Positions 7,306 to 12,526 of a stretch of 12,526 nucleotides of DNA are shown one piece after another (position 1 is the first letter of the stretch; each line of letters begins with the position of its first letter). A program made the position numbers and the translations under genes. Source of the DNA: Solirubrobacteraceae bacterium (GTDB lineage Bacteria > Actinomycetota > Thermoleophilia > Solirubrobacterales > Solirubrobacteraceae); NCBI GenBank assembly GCA_030043235.1, contig JASHYF010000135.1, positions 1 through 12,526 on the forward strand, in the 5' to 3' direction. A model generated the notes under the pieces. It was not told the origin of the DNA and searched no databases. It worked only from the letters and a program-made list of their open reading frames with translations.

Positions 7306-9453
7306 CTACGTGGACCTGCGAACGGCGTTCCCTTGGTGCGCCCAGGCGCGCGCGACGAGCGGACGCAGCGGGTGCGGAGCCCACCAGTTGGCGCGGCCCA
7401 GCAGCGCCATCAGCGCAGGGACGAGCAGGGCGCGGACGACCGTCGAGTCGATCATCACCGCCAACGCGACGCCGGCGCCGAACTCCTTCAGCGAGGCGAC
7501 GCTCGATGCGGCCAGCGATCCCACGGCGGCGCAGAACAGCAGCGCCGCGGCGCTGACCACGCGCCCGCTGCGCTCGAGGCCCGTGGCGACCGCCACCTCA
7601 TCAGAGCTGCCAGCGTCGTGCGCCTCCTTGATGCGGGCGAGCAGGAACACTCCGTAGTCGGTCGACAGCCCGAACGCGATGATGAACAGGATGATCATGT
7701 TCGTCTGCTCGAGCGAGCCGGTCGCGGTGTAGCCGAGCAGACCCTGAAGCCGGCCGTCCTGGAAGATGAACACCAGGATCCCGAACGCTGCGCTCAAGCT
7801 CAGCAGGTTCATGAGCAGCGACTTGATCGCCAGCACGACCGACCCCGTCATCGTGAACAGCACGAGCAGCGTCGTCACCGCCAGGATCGCGAGCGCGAGC
7901 GCGATGTGCGAGCGCAGGCTCACGTGCTCGTCGTACTGGCCTGCAGCCACGCCCGTGGCGGCCACCGGGACTGGAGCGTGCAGCGCGTACATCTGAGCGA
8001 TCAGGCGCTGCGACGCCGCGCTCAGGGGTGGCTGCGCGGCGACAACTTCGATGCTCCACGCGCCCGCCGTGAGCCGCCTCGGCGGTTCCACGAACGCGAC
8101 GTCTCGAAGATCCATGAGCCGCGAGCGGTAACGGTCCAGCGCCGAACGAGCTCGTTCCGGGGCGTGCGCGAACGCCACCACCGGGTCCGCCGGGTCGGCG
8201 GCGAACTGGCCCGCGATCGCCGCTTCGACGACGCGGGGACCCGACCCGGGAGCCAGCGCGCGCGAGTCCGTGGAGCCCAGGCGCAGGTGCAGCGCCGGCA
8301 GCCCCACGAGCAGGAGGCCGGCCGAGCAGGCGGCGGCGACGCGGCCGGGGCGGCGCATGACGGAGCTCGCGAGCCGATACCAGCGGCCCCCGGCCACGGG
8401 ACCCTGAGCCCTCACGCGCGCTCGGTGAAGACGTGCCGTCGAGAGAGCGTTGATGCGGGGACCGAGCAGCGCCAGCATCGCGCAGAGGGGGATCAGCGCC
8501 GCCGTGGCTGCGAAGACCGTCACCAGGGCGGCCGCGATGCCCATCGAAGACAGCATCGGCTGGGGAAACACCAGCAGGGAAAGCAGCGCTACGGACACCG
8601 TCAGCGCAGAGAACGCGACCGTACGCCCGGCCGTGTCGAGGGTCCGCTGGAGGGCCTCGCAGCCGTGCCCACGGAGGGCAGCCTCCTCGCGGTAGCGGTA
8701 CACCACGAACAGCGAATAGTCGATCGCGAGCCCCAGGCCGAGGCCCGTGACGAGGTTGAGCGAATAGACCGACAGGGAGGTCACCTGCGCCAGCGCGCGC
8801 ATGATCAGCAGGCTCCCGGCGACGGCGACCGCGCCGACCATCAGCGGCAGGGCCGCGGCGAGGACGCCGCGAAAGGCGATGAGGCTCAGGAGCAGGAGGA
8901 TCGAGAACGCGATCAGCTCGATCCGCGGCAGCTGTGAGGAGATCGTGGCTTCGAGCTGGCTGAACGTGAGCTGGTTGCCGCCCACCACCACGCCGCGCAC
9001 GCCGCGAAGATCCCGCTCGATCTGTCGCGCGGCGGCCGTCGCCGCGGTTTCCGGCGCGCGCGCACCGAAGAAGCCCAACACGAGCGTCGCCCGGCCGTCG
9101 CGCGAGAGCAGCAGCGCGGGGCGTCGAGCGTCGAGGACGCTGGTCACCCGCGCGATCGCCCGCTGCGAGCCCACATCGTGCGCCACTCGCGCCACGAGCG
9201 CGCGTCCGCCTCGCGTGAGCACCGGTCCGGAGGTCCGCACGAGCACGACAACCCCGGGCTGCACGGAGACGCCGGTGGCGGCGACGAGCTGCTTTCCGGC
9301 GATCACGCTCGGAGCGTTCGGGTCGGAGGACCCGCCGCTGCTCAGGGAGCCCACGACGCCGGCGCCCACCGCGCCGGCCGCCACGGTGAGGGCCGCCGTG
9401 ATCGCCAGCGTGAGCCGGGCGCGTCGATGTATCAGTTCAGCGAAGCTGCGCAC
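7306..9453 (-). CDS. MMPL/RND-superfamily membrane transporter
   Basis: With a GTG start at 9453 the protein has 715 residues, the usual size for actinobacterial MMPL proteins. It shows the two-fold RND layout. There is a first membrane helix at about 13-33, an outside domain to about 178, and five helices between about 180 and 330. A second outside domain runs from about 390 to 512, with a second helix bundle from 514 to 685. The paired Asp-Tyr residues that carry protons in MmpL proteins are present in both halves: Asp245-Tyr246 (GLGLAIDYSLFVVYRYREE) and Asp599-Tyr600 (AFGLSTDYGVFLLARIKEA). MMPL proteins export lipids or other hydrophobic molecules; no substrate can be read from the sequence. 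An ATG at 9522 in the same frame would add 23 residues that include a hairpin-forming sequence; neither start has a convincing ribosome site. Further upstream this frame only mirrors the methyltransferase gene. Confidence 0.9.
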   Translation of the reverse strand: MRSFAELIHRRARLTLAITAALTVAAGAVGAGVVGSLSSGGSSDPNAPSVIAGKQLVAATGVSVQPGVVVLVRTSGPVLTRGGRALVARVAHDVGSQRAIARVTSVLDARRPALLLSRDGRATLVLGFFGARAPETAATAAARQIERDLRGVRGVVVGGNQLTFSQLEATISSQLPRIELIAFSILLLLSLIAFRGVLAAALPLMVGAVAVAGSLLIMRALAQVTSLSVYSLNLVTGLGLGLAIDYSLFVVYRYREEAALRGHGCEALQRTLDTAGRTVAFSALTVSVALLSLLVFPQPMLSSMGIAAALVTVFAATAALIPLCAMLALLGPRINALSTARLHRARVRAQGPVAGGRWYRLASSVMRRPGRVAAACSAGLLLVGLPALHLRLGSTDSRALAPGSGPRVVEAAIAGQFAADPADPVVAFAHAPERARSALDRYRSRLMDLRDVAFVEPPRRLTAGAWSIEVVAAQPPLSAASQRLIAQMYALHAPVPVAATGVAAGQYDEHVSLRSHIALALAILAVTTLLVLFTMTGSVVLAIKSLLMNLLSLSAAFGILVFIFQDGRLQGLLGYTATGSLEQTNMIILFIIAFGLSTDYGVFLLARIKEAHDAGSSDEVAVATGLERSGRVVSAAALLFCAAVGSLAASSVASLKEFGAGVALAVMIDSTVVRALLVPALMALLGRANWWAPHPLRPLVARAWAHQGNAVRRST

Positions 9454-9520
9454 TTGCGTGGTGGCGCCCGACCGGTCTGTGCTCGCGGTCGGTAGGACAC
9501 CCCCGACACGATCCCGACAC

Positions 9521-9542
9521 ATGCGCCCGAAGACGGGCGCAT
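9521..9542 (-). terminator. Perfect 9-bp hairpin between methyltransferase and MMPL genes
   Basis: ATGCGCCCG (9521-9529) and CGGGCGCAT (9534-9542) are perfectly complementary around a 4-nt loop. The hairpin lies 87 bp beyond the methyltransferase stop and upstream of the MMPL GTG. It has no T run, so termination is only a possibility; it may instead be a 5' leader structure of the MMPL mRNA. The same 175-bp interval also holds a compact dyad, CTCCTC-C-GAGGAG, at 9598-9610. Confidence 0.4.
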
Positions 9543-9628
9543 CGTGCGAATGAGGGTAGCGAGCACGCCCCGAGGGCACGCCGGTTCCGCAGCGGGGCTC
9601 CTCCGAGGAGGCGATGCTCGGGCGCGGC

Positions 9629-10645
9629 TCACGCCCCGAGCTCAGCGGCTCCCTTTCCTGCAGAGGCTCTCGAGCCCCCGGCCACGCCGGTGAACCAGCA
9701 TCGCAGGACAAGGAGATCATCATCGGCGTACCCGCGAAAGCGCGGCGCGAGCTCGAGGCGACGGAGCTCCTCGATGGAACCCTGCGCGCGCTCCTCGGAC
9801 ACGAGGTCGAACCCCGCCTGTTCGATGATGCGCCGGTAATCGGACGCGCGCAGGCGGTTCTGCCACTGCAGGCGATTGTTGAACACGCGCCACATCCGGT
9901 CGGAGTAGCGCATGTAGTTGAACTCACTGATGGCGGCGTCGAAATGAGCGTAGTGGTCGGACATGTCCACGAACTGGTCCATGACGGCACCGGGCGCGGC
10001 GAGCCGGCGGAACTCGGAGGTGATCTGAGCAAGCACGCGCGGGGCGATGTGCTCCAGCGTGTTGTTCGACACGAACAGGTCAATCGAGCCGGCGGGAAGC
10101 CCCGAGCTCCGAACGTCGCCTATGCGCACATCCACGCCGAGCGGGCCGAGGAGGGCGCGCGGATCGCGGGCCTGCCCCGTGCGCGCGGCGCGGATCAGCG
10201 CGTCCACCCGCTCGGGTCTCAGCTTGCGCCCCAGGCCTGTCAGCCCACCCGACTGCAACGCCGACGCGTAGAGCTCGAGCACCCTGCGGGTGCGCGGCAC
10301 GTCGAGCAGGGAGGTGACGTCGATCGTGATGACTCGCTCCGCACCGGCGAGCGCCAACCCGACGGGCACGATCGGGAACCATCCCGTGCCGAGCTCGAGC
10401 ACCGAGGCGGGCACGGCATCGCTTCCACGACAGGCGCAGTAGCTGCGAAGGTGGTGCTCGCACTGCGCCACCTTGGCCGCGAACCCTTCCTGGGTGAGCA
10501 CGACGCTGCCGGTCAGGTGCTTCTGCAGCAGGCAGTTGGCGCGCTCACGTCCGGGGAACGGCGCGATCGCCCCCTGAACCATCGCCTTCAAAACCCATGG
10601 CGGCACGGCGGGCCATATCGTGCTCTGAAAACAGACGCGGGTCAA
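9629..10645 (-). CDS. Class I SAM-dependent methyltransferase
   Basis: The 338-residue protein carries the SAM-binding glycine loop as V-L-E-L-G-T-G-W-F-P at 82-91. Asp109 (V-I-T-I-D) lies at the end of the second strand, and D-V-R-I-G-D-V follows at 172-178. The post-motif strand is F-V-S-N-N-T-L-E-H-I at 191-200. The C-terminal part (FNYMRYSDRMWRVFNNRLQWQNRL, then S-D-Y-R-R-I-I-E-Q-A-G-F) is typical of methyltransferases found with sugar or lipid modification genes, but no partner enzyme is intact here and the substrate is unknown. The start is TTG at 10645, overlapping by TTGA the stop of an upstream open frame on the same strand, with GGAG three bases before it. An internal ATG at 10582 would cut off 21 residues. 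The overlap suggests the gene was once a downstream member of an operon. Confidence 0.85.
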   Translation of the reverse strand: MTRVCFQSTIWPAVPPWVLKAMVQGAIAPFPGRERANCLLQKHLTGSVVLTQEGFAAKVAQCEHHLRSYCACRGSDAVPASVLELGTGWFPIVPVGLALAGAERVITIDVTSLLDVPRTRRVLELYASALQSGGLTGLGRKLRPERVDALIRAARTGQARDPRALLGPLGVDVRIGDVRSSGLPAGSIDLFVSNNTLEHIAPRVLAQITSEFRRLAAPGAVMDQFVDMSDHYAHFDAAISEFNYMRYSDRMWRVFNNRLQWQNRLRASDYRRIIEQAGFDLVSEERAQGSIEELRRLELAPRFRGYADDDLLVLRCWFTGVAGGSRASAGKGAAELGA

Positions 10646-10905
10646 GCGCTCCGTTCAAGCACGTTGCTCCCGCAGACTCGCGCACCGCCCAGCAGCCAGA
10701 CCAGCGCGAGGCTCCTGGCGTATAGATCGGGTGGTGCGCGCTCGTCGGCGCGGCTTCCGAGCGCGGCGATCAGCAGCGGCCGGCTCGGGCTGTCGTGCAG
10801 GTGGTAGCTGAGCGCTGCCGCCAGCTCCTGGCTGCCCAGGTCGATCGCGTAGATTCGTCGTGCGCGCCAAGAAGCTGGCTGGTCTGCGGGCCAGTGATGC
10901 CCCAC
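10642..10905 (-). pseudogene. 3' remnant of an unidentified gene upstream of the methyltransferase
   Basis: An open frame of up to 87 residues ends with TGA at 10642, overlapping the methyltransferase TTG. From about 10857 to 10642 the codons are strongly G/C-ending, as in a real gene of this genome, and read IYAIDLGSQELAAALSYHLH, then DSPSRPLLIAALGSRADERA and so on. Upstream of about 10857 (GGG CAT CAC TGG CCC GCA...) the codon pattern is no longer convincing, and the ATG at 10905 has no good ribosome site. I do not recognise the family. The simplest reading is the C-terminal end of a longer protein cut off at about 10857, the point where the opposite-strand winged-helix fragment begins. A genuine small gene of about 70-87 residues is the alternative. 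Confidence 0.45.
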
Positions 10906-11158
10906 CCCGGGCTATCGGGAGCCAAAGGAAGCGGCCAGGTAGGCCGGGCTGGGCTCTTGATGCGGTCGTCGGAGTCCTGTCCGAGCGAGCAGAGCCGATG
11001 CGGGTCATGCAGGTCCATGCGGCGATCGAGGCATCGCTCAGCGAGCAGGTGTCCGAGAACTCGATCAGCTGGGCGCTTGCCTCCTATGCTGCGGGTCCGT
11101 CGCCACTGCTCGTTCGGGTGGCGAGAGGGGGCGGTACGCCTTGGCCAACGCGGTGTAG
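10860..11158 (+). pseudogene. Winged-helix DNA-binding protein, broken by a 2-nt frameshift
   Basis: From GTG 10860 the frame reads through GWALDAVVGVLSERAEPMRV, then MQVHAAIEASLSEQVSENSI, then SWALASYAAGPSPLLVRVARG. This has the look of a small winged-helix domain whose wing normally ends R-V-A-R-G-R-Y-x-L. After ARG the frame runs into unrelated sequence. Dropping two G from the run of five at 11127-11131 restores R-Y-A-L-A-N-A-V and a TAG at 11156-11158, followed by a good terminator. The gene is therefore probably complete at its 3' end but shifted by two bases. Without the correction the frame continues to 11297. The N-terminal 20-30 residues are Arg/Lys-rich and uncertain. Similar domains occur alone or at the end of larger DNA-binding proteins in related bacteria; the exact family is not established here. 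Confidence 0.5.
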
Positions 11159-11188
11159 CTCGTCTCGCGCGATCCCGCCATACGACGA

Positions 11189-11223
11189 TGTGCGTGGGAC
11201 CACACGGCCCCACGCACACTTTT
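11189..11223 (+). terminator. Intrinsic terminator after the winged-helix gene
   Basis: TGTGCGTGGG (11189-11198) and CCCACGCACA (11209-11218) form a perfect 10-bp stem with a 10-nt loop, followed by C-TTTT at 11219-11223. It lies 30 bp after the restored TAG. On the other strand the same hairpin lies about 70 bp beyond the stop of the right-hand secreted-protein gene and may serve it too, though without a T run on that side. Between 11224 and 11290 there is no gene, only a short direct repeat. Confidence 0.75.
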
Positions 11224-11273
11224 ACTCCCGCTCACTACAAGCAGCTACGGATGCATCTTCTTTGCACACGCCC

Positions 11274-11322
11274 AAGGCGATGGTAGCTCGTCAATAAGGG
11301 TAAGGCGATGGTAGTTCGTCAA
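11274..11322. repeat. 21-bp direct repeat, one mismatch, at the end of the secreted-protein gene
   Basis: AAGGCGATGGTAG[C/T]TCGTCAA occurs at 11274-11294 and again at 11302-11322, starts 28 bp apart. The right copy encodes part of the C-terminus (D-E-L-P-S-P) of the - strand gene. The left copy overlaps the stop codon and lies in its 3' flank, in another frame. This looks like a short tandem duplication that reset the end of the protein. Confidence 0.85.
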
Positions 11323-12325
11323 CCCAGTCGAACTCGTCCACCTCATACGGCAATGCTTCTTCGTTCCTACAAGTCAGCACGTTTTTGCCTTCTGCTTTGG
11401 CATCCTGCTCGTTGCATGGGTTGATCTCGACATATGATGAGAACTCGTTCCTAAACCGCCCCGTCAGGATAGCCCTGCTGAACGGCACCCATTCTTTGAT
11501 TTCTTCGTCGTAATACGCGATAAAGAGACTCTGTTCACCTATTGTCGGTTCAAATGTCAGCGTGAAGTACCTTGCCATCTTGCTGACTGGGGTGAATACA
11601 CCGCTGACGGCCCCACCAATCGCGAGTGGGGGCTCCCCTTTACAGTGAAACGCGGCCAGGTATGGGAACCATTCTGGATCCGAGCTTTCGAACTCGTTCC
11701 AGACTTCATCTTCCTTAGGTTCTTCCGAATCCGGACCCTCTGTTCCGTGGTCCATCAGGTAGGTGTCGAGAACAAATGTTACTATCGTTCCGCCGCTCTT
11801 CTTGTTCGGCACACCTACGTTCCAGCACGGTTTCCCAGCGAGGAGGCACTTTTCGAACGCGATGTGCTCTACGTTCCTCTGCCAGCCGAGTAGTTCACCT
11901 ATGCTCGTGCTCTTCTTGCATACGACTGCCACCACGAGTTTTTCGGGCGTTATGAAAACGAGCTTTACCATCCCACTCGCGTCCATGAAAGGTTTGTCTT
12001 CTGCTTTGACGGCTTTCCATTCGTACTTGCCTTCAGGCCCCAGGTAAGGTTCAATTTTTTTTGTTTCCGGATTTTCCTCTGTAGGATTTTCCACTTTCCC
12101 GTCGAGGGGTCCTGGTTCTGGTGCCAGTATCTCGCAGTCCTTGGTGAGGTATTTGCCAATGGATATTGTCTGAGTCTTGGGCTTTCCCCTGAGCTTATAC
12201 ATGAGTAGCGACGTTGGCGCCTTCACGCACTCACCGTATTCACCGGCGTATGCTGAGGACGCTGCCAGCGCACTGAACGCGAACGCCGCCACGAGGCACA
12301 GCCCCGCAATCCTGATGCGTTTCAT
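11291..12325 (-). CDS. Secreted Cys-containing protein of unknown function, longer relative of the one at 4971-5807
   Basis: The 344-residue protein begins MKRIRIAGLCLV and has a clear signal peptide with likely cleavage after SAYA (residue 27). The mature part holds EYGECVK (29-35), LTKDC (60-64), GKYEW (99-103), VVAVVCKKSTSIGE (131-144) and FEKC (157-160). In order, these match EFGRC, SNRVC, GKYEW, VTCTGETSTGE and LTGC in the protein at 4971-5807, so the two are diverged paralogues sharing at least four cysteines. It is longer, with a Pro/Glu/Lys-rich insert (about 66-97), acidic stretches (about 195-215) and an extra C-terminal region. The ATG at 12325 was chosen because AGGAG (12337-12333) lies 7 bases before it; ATG 12331 would leave a spacing of one. 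A longer frame to 12478 covers the leader and is rejected. GC content is visibly lower than in the central genes. Function is unknown. Confidence 0.83.
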   Translation of the reverse strand: MKRIRIAGLCLVAAFAFSALAASSAYAGEYGECVKAPTSLLMYKLRGKPKTQTISIGKYLTKDCEILAPEPGPLDGKVENPTEENPETKKIEPYLGPEGKYEWKAVKAEDKPFMDASGMVKLVFITPEKLVVAVVCKKSTSIGELLGWQRNVEHIAFEKCLLAGKPCWNVGVPNKKSGGTIVTFVLDTYLMDHGTEGPDSEEPKEDEVWNEFESSDPEWFPYLAAFHCKGEPPLAIGGAVSGVFTPVSKMARYFTLTFEPTIGEQSLFIAYYDEEIKEWVPFSRAILTGRFRNEFSSYVEINPCNEQDAKAEGKNVLTCRNEEALPYEVDEFDWVDELPSPYPY

Positions 12326-12332
12326 CGTCATG

Positions 12333-12337
12333 CTCCT
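12333..12337 (-). promoter_or_regulatory. Ribosome binding site AGGAG deciding the start at 12325
   Basis: AGGAG on the - strand lies 7 bases before ATG 12325 but only one base before ATG 12331, favouring 12325. The adjacent GGGAT (12342-12338) can pair with ATCCC (12352-12348) in the leader. Confidence 0.7.
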
Positions 12338-12403
12338 ATCCCCTAGCGGGATGGTTTTTTTATTACTCCATCCCGAACATCTCCTCCCCGACGGTCCGGG
12401 ATG
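12338..12403 (-). promoter_or_regulatory. Leader with alternative hairpins upstream of the right-hand secreted-protein gene
   Basis: Read on the - strand, arm A CATCCCGGAC (12403-12394) can pair with arm B GTTCGGGATG (12378-12369) over 10 bp with one G-U. Arm B as CGGGATGG (12375-12368) can instead pair perfectly over 8 bp with arm C CCATCCCG (12354-12347), closing an A-rich loop. Arm C can pair with GGGAT (arm D, 12342-12338) beside the ribosome site. A:B with C:D excludes B:C, which is the layout of a translational switch. All of this was seen by eye; no energies were calculated, and it requires transcription to start upstream of 12403. Confidence 0.35.
12347..12366 (-). promoter_or_regulatory. 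GTAATA-N6-CCATCCCG element, copy shared with the gene at 4971
   Basis: On the - strand GTAATA (12366-12361), six A residues, then CCATCCCG (12354-12347) exactly match the 14 fixed positions of the element at 4908-4927. TAATAA could serve as a -10 box for a short transcript starting close to the gene. The arrangement is the same but the distance to the start codon is about 20 bases shorter than in the other gene. Confidence 0.45.
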
Positions 12404-12417
12404 CTCGACTCCATTAC
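12396..12417 (-). promoter_or_regulatory. Second, imperfect copy of the GTAAT...CATCCCG element
   Basis: On the - strand GTAATG (12417-12412), seven bases, then GCATCCCG (12404-12397) and GGACCG resemble the element at 4908-4933 (GTAATA, CCATCCCG, GGACGG) with one base more spacing. It lies about 50 bp upstream of the exact copy, suggesting a duplicated promoter or leader module. Confidence 0.35.
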
Positions 12418-12443
12418 ACCGACAGAATGCACGAAAAGCTCGG

Positions 12444-12481
12444 TATTTGCGAGCCTCTACGAGCGGAAAAGGTCGCAAATA
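12444..12481. promoter_or_regulatory. Perfect 9-bp inverted repeat, possible operator
   Basis: TATTTGCGA (12444-12452) and TCGCAAATA (12473-12481) are exact inverted copies with a 20-bp spacer, so the half-site centres are 29 bp apart. It lies upstream of the putative promoter elements of the secreted-protein gene. The AT-rich half-sites contrast with the GC-rich surroundings. The remaining 45 bases to the window end show no gene. Confidence 0.45.
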
Positions 12482-12526
12482 GCGGGAAATATGGGAAGGT
12501 GGAGTCTGTACGGCCGCGCGCCCCCC

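Noticed and set aside
7333..8937. 534-residue + strand open frame opposite the MMPL gene
   Set aside because: It is antisense to a convincing transporter and its translation is Arg/Gln/His-rich low complexity with no domain.
9523..10083. N-terminal extension of the MMPL frame to 10083
   Set aside because: It overlaps the methyltransferase gene on the same strand in another frame and encodes Ser/Arg/Thr-rich sequence unlike any transporter; the first membrane helix begins only after 9453.
10378..10385. Additional CCATCCCG match
   Set aside because: It lies inside the methyltransferase coding sequence with no GTAATA nearby, and shows that the 8-mer alone can occur by chance.
9614..10807. 397-residue + strand open frame opposite the methyltransferase
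   Set aside because: It covers an intact SAM-methyltransferase on the other strand, shows no recognisable motif and has no ribosome site.
10640..11300. Insertion sequence or integrated element
   Set aside because: No transposase, terminal inverted repeats or target duplication could be found around the truncated and broken genes; only a scar is supported.
12326..12478. N-terminal extension of the right-hand secreted protein
   Set aside because: It would place 51 non-hydrophobic residues before a clear signal peptide and would translate through the leader hairpins and the AGGAG site.

Overview
This window reads as a piece of a high-GC actinobacterial chromosome. Most genes use GC-rich codons, several starts are GTG or TTG, and one gene pair overlaps through ATGA. 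The two secreted proteins (N-terminus M-[DK]-R-I-R-x-x-G-L-C-L-V, then E-[FY]-G-x-C and G-K-Y-E-W) resemble a group of exported proteins I associate with Thermoleophilia (Solirubrobacterales). That placement is an inference from recalled patterns, not from a search.

Layout, left to right. (1) Positions 143-3051, + strand: a tightly coupled pair, a fatty acyl-CoA reductase-like NAD(P)-binding protein and a wax ester synthase/diacylglycerol acyltransferase (WS/DGAT). Together they could convert acyl-CoA to fatty alcohol to wax ester. The WS/DGAT has an unusual C-terminal tail built on four 33-bp repeats. (2) Positions 3126-4886, + strand: a membrane-anchored GAF/SpoIIE-type PP2C phosphatase. 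(3) Positions 4971-5807, + strand: a secreted Cys-rich protein with visibly lower GC. (4) Positions 5944-7146: a divergent pair, a 2-hydroxychromene-2-carboxylate isomerase-like (DsbA-fold) protein on the - strand and an XRE-cupin regulator on the + strand. They share a very short AT-rich intergenic region with a dyad. (5) Positions 7176-7278, - strand: a frameshifted remnant that looks like the tail of an isoprenylcysteine methyltransferase-type gene. (6) Positions 7306-9453, - strand: an MMPL/RND-type transporter. (7) Positions 9629-10645, - strand: a SAM-dependent methyltransferase whose TTG start overlaps the stop of a truncated upstream ORF. (8) Positions 10860-11158, + strand: a decayed winged-helix gene with an apparent 2-nt frameshift in a G run, followed by a good intrinsic terminator. 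(9) Positions 11291-12325, - strand: a second, longer, low-GC secreted protein related to the one in (3), with a structured leader.

The most unusual signal is the relationship between the two secreted proteins. They are about 6 kb apart on opposite strands, share four aligned cysteines and the GKYEW motif, and both lie downstream of the same sequence element (GTAATA, six bases, CCATCCCG). In the second gene this element is repeated, and its arms can form mutually exclusive hairpins next to the ribosome binding site. The segment from about 10640 to 11300 looks like a scar of rearrangement, with a truncated gene, a broken gene and short duplications. I see no tRNA, rRNA, CRISPR array or intact insertion sequence.
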